In this document: piece by piece, positions 26,565 to 34,567 of the stretch
How positions within the stretch are numbered: the first letter of the stretch is position 1
Layout of the letters: each line of letters begins with the position of its first letter
Source of the DNA: Bermanella sp034112325
GTDB taxonomy: Bacteria; Pseudomonadota; Gammaproteobacteria; Pseudomonadales; Oceanobacteraceae
Assembly (NCBI GenBank): GCA_034112325.1
Contig: JAWUVO010000087.1
Span: 21,915 to 85,914 of the forward strand
Direction of reading: 5' to 3'
DNA: 64,000 nucleotides
Position numbers and translations under genes: made by a program
Notes under the pieces: generated by a model
Databases searched by the model: none
What the model saw: only the letters and a program-made list of their open reading frames with translations
Told to the model about the DNA's origin: nothing

Positions 26565-27572
26565 TTACGATGACTTAGCTTTTAAGCCATTGATATCAAT
26601 AGGCATCGACAGAGATAAAATAATATCTGGCGCGTCATCGGTCATACCAAATCCAGCGCTTACATTGGTAATTGTTTTAGGCGAAACTCGAATACCTAAC
26701 CCCATATTAAAAACACCTGACATGGAAGCTGAGCTTTGAGACTCACTAAAAGTGCCGGTACTATTTCTAAAGGTATAAGTGGTTTTGTCGGCATAGCTAG
26801 TTTGTATCGAGATACTTAATGATACATCGTAAGAAAGTGAGTAAGCGAAGCCTCCAGAAAATGACAGAGACAAACCTGGTTTTACTTCGGTTAATAATGC
26901 ACCTGACCTAACTTGGTTTATATCTTTTTCTGGTATTCCGTAGGTAATATTACCAGATCCAAATAGCATCACCGGATCAATAACCTTCGACATTGAAAGT
27001 CCACCTGAAAGAGAATAAAAGCCACTACCTGTAGAAAGCCTTTTACCTGAAATAGTCCTAAAAGGACTGTCACCCGTTTTGGTTTTAAATGAGCCATTGA
27101 ATGTTTTGGTTGTTTCACCAGGAACATAGGCGTAGGGCTGGTACCTTGCGCTGATAGAAATATCCCCAAGACCAGAGCCGCTTAATGAATCTGTTGAGTC
27201 ATACTTTGCAGTTAGCGGCACTAATACGCCAATGGTTAAATTGTTCTCATAGCCAAAATCAAACGCAAAGTTATTTGAAAGTGTGTGTACAGATGAAGGA
27301 TTAACATTGAACGAGGTTAGGTTTCCCGCAGTAAAACCTGCCTGTATTCGCTGATCAGCTGCATAGCTATAGCTCATGCTGTAACTGAGAGAGGTTTCAC
27401 CCTTAGGCATTAGCGAGTAGTTATTTTCGGTTGCTTCAAAAACCTCTTCTAGGCTCTTTTCTTGTGATACATCGGAGTCTTTTTTAGAAAGTGCGTCTCT
27501 AGCATTCGATACATCGCTTGCATTAACGCAAGGAGATATAATTAATAAAGCCATTAAAATTCGATAAATCAT
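26565..27572 (-). CDS. Outer-membrane beta-barrel protein (transporter-like, FapF/FilC-like context)
   Basis: The 335-residue protein has a signal peptide (MIYRILMALLIISPCVNA) and a polar, helix-prone stretch at about 20-50 (NARDALSKKDSDVSQEKSLEEVFE). About twelve amphipathic strands follow (SLSYSMSYSYAADQRI, NLTIGVLVPLTAKYD, KPGLSLSFSGGFAYSLSY and so on). This resembles the generic transporter barrels to which FapF is related. The helical N-terminus before the barrel also recalls the FapF plug. No substrate is known. It is 10 bp after the C39 peptidase gene and 8 bp before the FadL-like gene. Confidence 0.65.
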   Translation of the reverse strand: MIYRILMALLIISPCVNASDVSNARDALSKKDSDVSQEKSLEEVFEATENNYSLMPKGETSLSYSMSYSYAADQRIQAGFTAGNLTSFNVNPSSVHTLSNNFAFDFGYENNLTIGVLVPLTAKYDSTDSLSGSGLGDISISARYQPYAYVPGETTKTFNGSFKTKTGDSPFRTISGKRLSTGSGFYSLSGGLSMSKVIDPVMLFGSGNITYGIPEKDINQVRSGALLTEVKPGLSLSFSGGFAYSLSYDVSLSISIQTSYADKTTYTFRNSTGTFSESQSSASMSGVFNMGLGIRVSPKTITNVSAGFGMTDDAPDIILSLSMPIDINGLKAKSS

Positions 27573-27582
27573 TTAAAAATAC

Positions 27583-28533
27583 TCATTTTCTTTTAAATCT
27601 CAATGTTTTCGTAACTGTCGTAGGCGACAACACGGTATTAACCTTAGTCTTGTCAAAGCCAACCACGCCTTCAACAAATATCAAATCGTCAGCTGAGCTA
27701 GATAGGTCATCACCATTTTCCCAATAAGCGTTGTTTTTACTGCGACTTAATGCGTTTGTAATATCCCGCGGCTCACCCATGTGCTCAGTAGGAAATGCAC
27801 CTCTAAAGTCACGATATGCTAACTTGGTAAATGTACGTTCATCGATCACGCGCAAGTCGGCATTTCTTAACTCCAACCCGCCAACAGGTTTATGACCATT
27901 TGGAAAAACTATAAATAATACGTTTCGATCCCAGACTTCCAAAAAGCGCGACATGGTGAAACTTATATTCCCCAATGCTGGGTCGGCTATATATACATGT
28001 CCGTTCTTTACGGCTCGAATAACAATAAAATGCTTAAAACCAGCATATTCAATCGGCGCAATTGCAGGATGATCTAACTTTATTAAGTCTTCTTCCGCTG
28101 CACGGAATCCACCAGATGGATGGCCCAATGCTGTAACTAATCGCTTCATGTCCAGCAAGGAAAAGCCCCTGCGCTCGGCTATTTTTTCAGCATCGCCAAA
28201 TTGAAGAAGCCCTTCCATAACCTGCCTCTCAGTAAAGTTACGGCCTAGGTAGAAATCTAGAAGTGTTGTTAATGCAGCTGAGCCACAACTGTAGTCATAT
28301 GCTTGCCTTACAACATTATTAAAACGAAGCTCACTTAATGGCTCGACAACTTGTTTGAGGCGCACTTGATTATCACCAAATCCTGTTTGAAAGTGCACAA
28401 TGCCTTTAGGCTGTGGGGTCACTTCAAGGAATTCAGTCAGCAATGTATAGCTAAAGATAGATGCGAGTAAGAACACGATCATAAAATCGTTATGCCGCCT
28501 TTTTATTTTTATTTTTATATTAAGGTTACGCAT
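27583..28533 (-). CDS. C39 family peptidase with N-terminal membrane anchor
   Basis: In the longest frame (TTG at 28587) the catalytic residues are Q95, C101 (AYDYSCGSAALTTLLDFYLG), H186 (FKHFIVI) and D202 (YIADPALG). This is the C39 cysteine-peptidase set. I start at the ATG at 28533 (residue 19 of that frame), giving 316 residues. One membrane segment follows (FMIVFLLASIFSYTLL), so the peptidase domain is probably periplasmic. There is no ABC transporter domain, unlike bacteriocin exporters. FapD of the Fap amyloid system and a Fil-locus protein are of this kind. Its clustering with two barrels and a lipoprotein suggests it processes something secreted. The exact start is uncertain because no Shine-Dalgarno sequence is clear. 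Confidence 0.8.
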   Translation of the reverse strand: MRNLNIKIKIKRRHNDFMIVFLLASIFSYTLLTEFLEVTPQPKGIVHFQTGFGDNQVRLKQVVEPLSELRFNNVVRQAYDYSCGSAALTTLLDFYLGRNFTERQVMEGLLQFGDAEKIAERRGFSLLDMKRLVTALGHPSGGFRAAEEDLIKLDHPAIAPIEYAGFKHFIVIRAVKNGHVYIADPALGNISFTMSRFLEVWDRNVLFIVFPNGHKPVGGLELRNADLRVIDERTFTKLAYRDFRGAFPTEHMGEPRDITNALSRSKNNAYWENGDDLSSSADDLIFVEGVVGFDKTKVNTVLSPTTVTKTLRFKRK

Positions 28534-28737
28534 TGTTACACTAATTGGCAGTCCTCGCCACAAGAGGCGGTAACAGGGGAACAACAAAAGTAGCTTTAAT
28601 TGTTATTTTTTGATTGCTTTGGATAATTTATCGAACAAGCGTTCTACTTTGATAGCCATATTTACTATCACAACAAAAAATTCCATTCACAGACAAGGCT
28701 TTAGGCGTTAAAATGCATTGAAATCAATAGGTCAAAA

Positions 28738-30054
28738 ATGAATTTTGTAACCAAGCCTCTTCCTTACCGACTAAATACTGACACCTTACTTGATACGATT
28801 AGACCTCTTGGTCATTTGGTCGCATTAGAGAGTGCCAACCCTAATCATGAAGGTGGGCAATGGAGTATAATCGCTGCTGGCCCTGTAAACACAATTTCTG
28901 AAACTGCTTTTAATAGCATATCGGAAAATGAGATCGAAAATCTCATAAAGCAGTTACCAGTAGAAGAAAGTGAGTTGCCATTTATTGGCGGAGTCATTGG
29001 TCATGCAACTTATGGCTTTGTACAAGACAACACAATCAAAAACGATCATTGCGCGCTCTTATCACATGAAGATAAAGTCTCAAAAATTACCGCATCATTA
29101 TATACTTGGGCCTACTTACTCGACCACAAGAATAAAAAAGCGTATCTCGCTTACTGGACAGAAATTAGCCAGATAGAAATCAATACTCTGGTTGATTTTT
29201 ACCACGCTGAACACCGGCAAGCTGAAGACTTTACTATGAAATCTAAGTTTTCAGCTGCTTGGTCTCGGCAAGATTACCTAAAAAAATTCAATGTCATTCA
29301 AGATTATATAAAATCGGGAGATGCCTACCAGGTAAATCTTACTCAAAATTTTTCTGGTGATTATTCTGGTTCAGCTCTAAGCGCATATTTCAAATTAAAA
29401 GCTCAAAGTAATTCGCCATACCTGACTTATTATGAATCTGAAAATTTTGTACTAGCCAGTGCATCTCCAGAGCTATTCATACAATGCAATAACAGTACGG
29501 TAACTACAAAACCTATTAAAGGCACCATGCCACGTGCAGCGGATAGCGGCTTAGATCTTGTCAATATGACAAAACTCAAGGCCAGTAAAAAAGATATGGC
29601 TGAAAACCTCATGATTACCGACCTACTAAGAAATGACTTAAGTATTACCTGTCGCAATACAAGTACGCCAAAACTATTTGAGCTGGAATCTTTTGAAACA
29701 GTTCATCATCTTGTATCGACAATTACAGCAGAAAAACCTGCTGAAATCAGTCCACTCGCTGTGTTTAAATCATGCTTTCCAGGAGGCTCAATTACTGGCG
29801 CACCGAAAAAAAGAGCAATGGAAATTATCAATGAGCTTGAAGACTTTTCTCGTGATTTTTATTGCGGAAGTAGCTTTTATTATTCGGCGAATAGAAATTT
29901 CAACTCTAATATTCTTATTAGAAGCTTTGTTTTTAAGGATGGCGAGGTGAATTGTTGGGCTGGTGGCGGTATAACTATAGACTCTGAATGGGAGTCTGAA
30001 TACCAAGAAAGCTTAGATAAAATATCCAAGCTAATGCAAGCGTTGGAAGGCTGA
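28738..30054 (+). CDS. pabB: Aminodeoxychorismate synthase component I PabB
   Basis: PabB turns chorismate and ammonia into 4-amino-4-deoxychorismate for folate synthesis. The active-site signature is PIKGTMPRA with K261, the lysine that separates PabB from anthranilate synthase TrpE (which has PIAGT). CFPGGSITGAPKKRAMEII and the late GGGITIDSEWESEYQES are conserved. The 438 residues match the stand-alone form, so a separate glutamine amidotransferase (PabA/TrpG) must be elsewhere. It is monocistronic with its own terminator. Confidence 0.94.
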   Translation: MNFVTKPLPYRLNTDTLLDTIRPLGHLVALESANPNHEGGQWSIIAAGPVNTISETAFNSISENEIENLIKQLPVEESELPFIGGVIGHATYGFVQDNTIKNDHCALLSHEDKVSKITASLYTWAYLLDHKNKKAYLAYWTEISQIEINTLVDFYHAEHRQAEDFTMKSKFSAAWSRQDYLKKFNVIQDYIKSGDAYQVNLTQNFSGDYSGSALSAYFKLKAQSNSPYLTYYESENFVLASASPELFIQCNNSTVTTKPIKGTMPRAADSGLDLVNMTKLKASKKDMAENLMITDLLRNDLSITCRNTSTPKLFELESFETVHHLVSTITAEKPAEISPLAVFKSCFPGGSITGAPKKRAMEIINELEDFSRDFYCGSSFYYSANRNFNSNILIRSFVFKDGEVNCWAGGGITIDSEWESEYQESLDKISKLMQALEG

Positions 30055-30064
30055 TTAAATTTAT

Positions 30065-30095
30065 AAAAAAGCCCAGAAATTAACTGGGCTTTTTT
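30065..30095. terminator. Bidirectional terminator between pabB and thrH
   Basis: AAAAAAGCCCAG, a 7-base loop, and CTGGGCTTTTTT. It lies between convergent genes and can serve both. Confidence 0.88.
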
Positions 30096-30119
30096 AATTT
30101 AAATAATAAGCTCAAACAA

Positions 30120-30740
30120 TTAATCTAAGGTCAACTCGCGATCACTCACCTTCAAAAACTCTAACTTAAGTTCGTCATATTCATGAACTGCTGGAAACTG
30201 TGGGAACTCATTAATCACATTCTGTGGTGATTTAAATAAGATACCGGCATCTGCCTCTGCCAACATAGTAGTGTCATTATATGAGTCACCGGCCGCGATG
30301 CAGCGGAAGTTCAAACCATGAAAAGCTTTTATACATTGACGCTTAGGGTCAACTTGGCGAAGCTTATAATCAGTAATGTAGCCTTCCTCACTCACTTCTA
30401 ATTTGTGACAAAGAAGTGTCGGAAAACCAAGCTGAGCCATTAATGGCTTTGCAAACTCGTAAAATGTATCTGACAAAATAACAACCTGAAAGCGCTCACG
30501 CAGCCAGTCGATAAACTCAACTGCACCATCAAGAGGTTTTAAAGTTGCAATAACCTCTTGAATGTCTTCAAGCTTTAAGTTGTTTTCCTTTAATATGCGT
30601 AAACGCTGCTTCATTAAAACATTGTAATCCGGAATATCTCTGGTGGTAGCTTTTAACTCTTCGATACCCGTTTTGTTGGCAAACTCAATCCAAATTTCTG
30701 GGATTAATACTCCCTCAAGGTCAAGACACGCTAATTCCAC
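30120..30740 (-). CDS. thrH: ThrH: phosphoserine phosphatase / homoserine phosphotransferase
   Basis: This HAD-superfamily enzyme resembles Pseudomonas ThrH, which dephosphorylates phosphoserine and transfers phosphate to homoserine. HAD motif I is CLDLEGVLIPE, motif II is ILSDTFYEF, and motif IV is AAGDSYNDTTML; TTRDIPDYNVLMKQRL is a ThrH hallmark. I start at the GTG at 30740. It has CGGAG six bases upstream and gives 206 residues, very close to the 205 I recall for P. aeruginosa. The longest frame would add 21 residues absent from that protein. Confidence 0.92.
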   Translation of the reverse strand: MELACLDLEGVLIPEIWIEFANKTGIEELKATTRDIPDYNVLMKQRLRILKENNLKLEDIQEVIATLKPLDGAVEFIDWLRERFQVVILSDTFYEFAKPLMAQLGFPTLLCHKLEVSEEGYITDYKLRQVDPKRQCIKAFHGLNFRCIAAGDSYNDTTMLAEADAGILFKSPQNVINEFPQFPAVHEYDELKLEFLKVSDRELTLD

Positions 30741-30919
30741 AATCAACTCCGGTAATAGATAAATATTGCGCGCTACTTTATCTTTTAATAGCTTTATATT
30801 CAATGCGAATAAAGCTCTTTCTTATGAGCGCTGGCTATTAATCTATGCATAACAATTATTATAGATAAGCTAAAATCTCTGCTATTGTGCGATTAATTAA
30901 AAAAGCATGGAAAGTAAAA

Positions 30920-31651
30920 ATGTCTTATACAGATGTAAATATAGAGGAACTTGATCAAGAATTAAGCAAGTTGCAGCCTAAGCAAATTGTAAAGGCAGCA
31001 TTGGAAAAATTTGAAAACATAGCCATTTCATTTAGCGGCGCTGAAGACGTTGTTCTTATTGATCTAGCATTAAAATTTAACAAACAAGTGAGTGTATTTA
31101 GCCTTGATACTGGCCGACTGCATGCCGAAACTTATGAGTTTATAGAAAAGGTAAGAAAGCATTACGGTATTAATATCGAGCTTATTTCCCCGAATGCTCC
31201 AGAGCTAGAAGCTTTTGTGAAGGATAAAGGTTTGTTTAGCTTTTATGATGACGGGCATAGCGAGTGCTGTGCAATACGTAAAATCAATCCTCTTAAACGT
31301 AAACTTAAAGAGTACGATGCTTGGATTACGGGCCAAAGAAAAGATCAAAGCCCAGGAACAAGAGATGCAATACCTACTTTTCAAAAAGATACTTTTCAGG
31401 GGTTGAGTGGCGATTTATATAAATTTAACCCTCTTGCGAACTGGTCTTCTGAGGATGTTTGGAATTACATTAAAATGTTTGATGTACCTTATAACGATCT
31501 ACACACAAAGGGCTTCACAAGTATTGGCTGCCAGCCATGCACGCGCGCAATACTGCCAAATCAACATGAACGCGAGGGTCGTTGGTGGTGGGAGAATGAA
31601 GGTGGAAAAGAATGCGGATTACACGGTTCAAATTTGATCGCTAAAAAGTAA
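30920..31651 (+). CDS. cysH: Adenylylsulfate (APS/PAPS) reductase CysH
   Basis: CysH reduces activated sulfate to sulfite in cytosolic sulfur assimilation. The P-loop-like SFSGAEDVVLIDLA is the substrate site. Cysteine pairs ECCAIRK and GCQPCTR (C116/C117 and C204/C207 from this start) bind a 4Fe-4S cluster, which marks the APS-using subtype. The nucleophile is C232 in KECGLH. The ATG at 30920 has GGAAAG just upstream; an earlier GTG at 30887 lacks one. The sulfur regulator cysB converges on it and the sulfite reductase lies about 6.5 kb on. Confidence 0.94.
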   Translation: MSYTDVNIEELDQELSKLQPKQIVKAALEKFENIAISFSGAEDVVLIDLALKFNKQVSVFSLDTGRLHAETYEFIEKVRKHYGINIELISPNAPELEAFVKDKGLFSFYDDGHSECCAIRKINPLKRKLKEYDAWITGQRKDQSPGTRDAIPTFQKDTFQGLSGDLYKFNPLANWSSEDVWNYIKMFDVPYNDLHTKGFTSIGCQPCTRAILPNQHEREGRWWWENEGGKECGLHGSNLIAKK

Positions 31652-31655
31652 TACT

Positions 31656-31687
31656 AGATTACGCTAGGCACTTGCCTAGCGTAATCT
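31656..31687. terminator. Terminator-like hairpin between cysH and cysB
   Basis: AGATTACGCTAGGC and its exact reverse complement flank an ACTT loop, four bases after the cysH stop. T-tracts are short, so it may act partly as an mRNA 3' stabiliser. Confidence 0.7.
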
Positions 31688-31712
31688 TTATAATTACTTG
31701 ATCTGACAGATC

Positions 31713-32687
31713 CTACTTGTGAGGCAGCTCGATATTGCTAAACATTTCCTCAAGTTCCGACTTACTATGGCATTGCGCAGCCTTTTCAATGGTCGCCTTA
31801 GTAAGATGCGGCGCAAATCGAGCAATAAAATCATACATAAACCCACGCAAGAATGTGCCCTTCCTAAACCCTATTTTAGTAATACTGTCATCAAACAAGT
31901 GACTTGCATCAATAGCGACTAAATCGCTGTCTTTATCGGGGTCGATCGACATCGTTGCGACTATACCCACGCCTAATCCAAGCCTTACATATGTTTTTAT
32001 TACATCAGCATCAGCCGCAGTAAATACAACCCTAGGTGTTAACCCTTTGTTTTTGAATGCCTCATCTAAGCGAGAGCGTCCAGTAAAGCCAAATACATAG
32101 GTAACCAATGGAAAGGTAGCAACCTCTTCAAGGGTTGGTTGAGACCTTTGCGCTAAGGGGTGTGACTTAGGTACTAAGATACTTCTATTCCATCGATAGC
32201 AGGGCATCATAATTAGGTCGTTGTAATGATCCATGGCTTCCGTGGCAATAGCAAAATCTACCGTGCCGTTAGCCGCCATTTCTGCTATTTGGGTGGGAGT
32301 CCCCTGATGCATATGAAGAGCGACGTCTGGAAATTGGCCGATAAAGTCTTGAATAATACTTGGTAGAGCATATCTGGCTTGCGTATGAGTGGTCGCCAAA
32401 GATAAATTACCCTTATTTTCATTACTAAATTCTTGTGCAACCTGCTTTATGCTCTCAACTTTTCTTAATATTTCACCTGAAACTTTGAGGATAGCCTCTC
32501 CAGCTGGCGTTACACGGGTAAGATGCTTGCCACTTCGAGCGAATATTTCCACCCCAAGTTCGTCTTCCAGAAGACGAATCTGTTTGCTGATACCGGGCTG
32601 AGAGGTATACAGGACCTGAGCTGTTGCTGAAACGTTAAGGTCGTGATGCGCCACTTCCCATATGTAACGCAGTTGCTGTAGCTTCAT
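31713..32687 (-). CDS. cysB: LysR-type regulator CysB
   Basis: CysB activates sulfate-assimilation genes in response to N-acetylserine/O-acetylserine. The winged-helix domain at 1-60 reads MKLQQLRYIWEVAHHDLNVSATAQ with the recognition part YTSQPGISKQIRLLEDELG. The ligand domain has the CysB-type LATTHTQARYALPSII and GMPT-like GTPTQIAEM. The 324-residue length equals that of enteric CysB. Likely targets in this window are cysH and cysI-DUF934. Confidence 0.95.
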   Translation of the reverse strand: MKLQQLRYIWEVAHHDLNVSATAQVLYTSQPGISKQIRLLEDELGVEIFARSGKHLTRVTPAGEAILKVSGEILRKVESIKQVAQEFSNENKGNLSLATTHTQARYALPSIIQDFIGQFPDVALHMHQGTPTQIAEMAANGTVDFAIATEAMDHYNDLIMMPCYRWNRSILVPKSHPLAQRSQPTLEEVATFPLVTYVFGFTGRSRLDEAFKNKGLTPRVVFTAADADVIKTYVRLGLGVGIVATMSIDPDKDSDLVAIDASHLFDDSITKIGFRKGTFLRGFMYDFIARFAPHLTKATIEKAAQCHSKSELEEMFSNIELPHK

Positions 32688-32827
32688 AAGCCCTCCAGGC
32701 CTAGCCGAACCTTGTTAAAAAGGTTATAAAAATAGAATTAAATATTCTTTTCCAGAATAGTAGTAAACAGATAAATTTACCAGCCTAACCATTCTCTCAT
32801 CTTACGTTATAAGCATAGACTATATTC

Positions 32828-33613
32828 ATGGAATTTTTCATATATGCAATTTCGGGAGCTTTTGTCGGCATCGTTGTCGGCTTAACCGGAATTGGCGGCG
32901 GCTCTTTAATGACGCCGCTTTTACTATTATTTGGTATCCCACCGCACATTGCAGTGGGTACAGACCTTCTTTACGCCGCAATTACCAAGGCAAGCGGCGT
33001 AGTCTCGCATCAAAAGCGTGGCACCATAAACTGGTCGATTGTATCTGTCATGGCTTTGGGCAGTATTCCTAGTGCCATAGTAACCGGTATTCTATTAAGC
33101 TACTTTTTCGTAGACTATAAAGAATACACGGGTGTTATTACTACGGCACTGGGTGTGATGCTGGTTTTAACAGCCTCTTTACTTATATTTAGAAAGAAAA
33201 TCCAGTTGTACTCTAATCGTCAGGCCGATCTATCCTCAAAAAGCTGGATGCAATCCAATAAAACAGCGATCACCCTAGTCATGGGTGTTATTCTTGGCTT
33301 TTTGGTTACCTTGTCATCTGTAGGCGCTGGCGCCATTGGCACAGCAATCTTGTTAGTGCTCTACCCTAAATTAAAATCTATGAATATTGTCGGTACCGAT
33401 ATCGCTCATGCGGTCCCCCTCACACTTATAGCGGGACTTGTTCATCTTGGGCTTGGGAACGTAGACTACAGCTTGTTATTGGCCCTATTGGTAGGCTCTA
33501 TCCCTGCAGTCCACCTAGGCACTAAAATAGGCACTAAAATTCCAGAAGATATTTTAAGGCATGCTCTTGCTTTAATCCTGCTAACTTTAGGGGTCAAATA
33601 CATCTTTTTCTAA
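32828..33613 (+). CDS. TauE/SafE family anion permease
   Basis: The 261-residue protein has about eight membrane segments in two homologous halves. Each half opens with a glycine-rich motif: GAFVGIVVGLTGIGGGSLMTPLLL near the start and LGFLVTLSSVGAGAIGTAILL in the middle. This family moves sulfite, sulfoacetate or other small anions across the inner membrane. Its position just upstream of the divergent cysB gene supports a sulfur-related substrate, but no residue reveals which. Confidence 0.85.
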   Translation: MEFFIYAISGAFVGIVVGLTGIGGGSLMTPLLLLFGIPPHIAVGTDLLYAAITKASGVVSHQKRGTINWSIVSVMALGSIPSAIVTGILLSYFFVDYKEYTGVITTALGVMLVLTASLLIFRKKIQLYSNRQADLSSKSWMQSNKTAITLVMGVILGFLVTLSSVGAGAIGTAILLVLYPKLKSMNIVGTDIAHAVPLTLIAGLVHLGLGNVDYSLLLALLVGSIPAVHLGTKIGTKIPEDILRHALALILLTLGVKYIFF

Positions 33614-33657
33614 ATCGTTTAGCCATGTACCAGCAAACTATTTATTTTGCAGCACCA

Positions 33658-33696
33658 AAGCCTTAATGTTGCGATCTTTAAAGATCATTAAGGCTT
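33658..33696. repeat. Nested inverted repeat at the 3' end of the Usp gene
   Basis: The outer arms AAGCCTTAAT and ATTAAGGCTT (33658-33667, 33687-33696) enclose a 14-bp palindrome, GATCTTTAAAGATC (33673-33686), that contains the Usp stop codon. It lies between convergent genes. No T-run follows on either side. Confidence 0.55.
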
Positions 33697-34166
33697 ACCA
33701 TTGGTATCATATATATGGGTATGTTTGATAACTGAAGTACCTTAGTAACGACAGATCCCATTAGCCCTCCATTATAAGCATGCTGACCATGACTTCCTAA
33801 AACCACTATGTCACTAGACCGCAACTTGGCCTGCTCAATGATTCTCTCAGCCGGCGAACCTACTTCAACTATAACTTCAGATAAATTAATTAGATTTAAA
33901 TAGTCAGCATAATCAGAATTTAATGTATCTAAAACCTGCATCCTTATTCTATCTACTACCTGCGGTAGACCCTTATTACGCAAATGCTTTCTTTCTTTTT
34001 CAGGCATATAGGTATTTATAATTGACTCTGCAAACACCCCCATGGGCTCAATCACGTGCAATACATCTACTTTAGCCCCTGTGGTTTGTGCAAGTATCGC
34101 TACCTGTTTCATAATATAGGGCCCGTAAAGCCCCAGATCTGTGGCATACAAAATTCGTTTTATCAT
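33678..34166 (-). CDS. Universal stress protein (UspA family)
   Basis: The 162-residue single-domain Usp has the ATP-binding pattern G-2X-G-9X-G-S near the end (GSHGQHAYNGGLMGSV). It opens with KRILYATDLGLYG, whose aspartate usually contacts the nucleotide. The group that keeps this motif binds ATP, unlike E. coli UspA. There is no membrane segment. The stimulus is unknown. Its 3' end lies within a nested inverted repeat. Confidence 0.9.
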   Translation of the reverse strand: MIKRILYATDLGLYGPYIMKQVAILAQTTGAKVDVLHVIEPMGVFAESIINTYMPEKERKHLRNKGLPQVVDRIRMQVLDTLNSDYADYLNLINLSEVIVEVGSPAERIIEQAKLRSSDIVVLGSHGQHAYNGGLMGSVVTKVLQLSNIPIYMIPMVSLNDL

Positions 34167-34254
34167 GGCTACTGCATTCCGCCAAATGAACTTTAAGCAT
34201 AGCAGCTGAAATTTATGTCTATACTAAATTTATATATTTGATGAGGAGGTACCA

Positions 34255-34434
34255 ATGAGCGATAAAATGTTAAGCCTGTCAGAGGCTTGTGAAGTGCTAG
34301 GAGTGTCGGAGACGACCTTAAAAAGGCAAGCGAGAGAACATCTTGTTAAAAGTGTTAAGACGGGAGATTCCTTTCAGTTTCCAGAGCCTGACCTTCTGAA
34401 GTACAAAGAAATTAATGATCGATTTAAGAAATGA
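34255..34434 (+). CDS. Small HTH protein of excisionase/MerR type (59 residues)
   Basis: This 59-codon gene has an excellent ribosome site, GAGGAGGT, four bases before the ATG. The product reads like a stand-alone HTH_17 winged helix: LSLSEACEVLGVSETTLKRQ is the helix-turn-helix and the GDSFQFPEPDLLKY stretch fits the wing and following helix. Such small proteins act as regulators (BldC-like) or phage excisionases. No integrase is nearby and a terminator follows at 34443, so a chromosomal regulator is more likely. Its targets are unknown; DAHP synthase lies downstream. Confidence 0.8.
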   Translation: MSDKMLSLSEACEVLGVSETTLKRQAREHLVKSVKTGDSFQFPEPDLLKYKEINDRFKK

Positions 34435-34442
34435 CAACTAAT

Positions 34443-34465
34443 GGCTTGCTTTAGCAGGCCTTTTT
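34443..34465 (+). terminator. Terminator after the small HTH gene
   Basis: GGCTTGCT and AGCAGGCC pair with one G-T wobble across a tiny loop, followed by TTTTT. It begins nine bases past the stop codon. Confidence 0.75.
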
Positions 34466-34498
34466 ACATTTTTTTAACCATTCGCCGCAAGTATCCCT

Positions 34499-34527
34499 TT
34501 AAAAGCCCCCGCTAAGTGCACTATGAT
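34499..34527 (+). promoter_or_regulatory. Promoter of the DAHP synthase gene
   Basis: TTAAAA (34499-34504), a 17-bp spacer and TATGAT (34522-34527). The -10 covers the ATG of the longest frame, which therefore cannot be the start and supports the ATG at 34568. Confidence 0.55.
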
Positions 34528-34567
34528 AGGTGTTTACTATTGTCATTGGTTTGGGAATAAAAACACC

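Noticed and set aside
28588..28737. Hidden pilin or amyloid subunit gene upstream of the C39 peptidase
   Set aside because: Only about 150-200 bp separate it from pabB and no convincing small reading frame with a signal peptide was found.
34255..34434. Phage excisionase remnant
   Set aside because: The HTH fold would fit, but there is no integrase, attachment-like repeat or base-composition change nearby.
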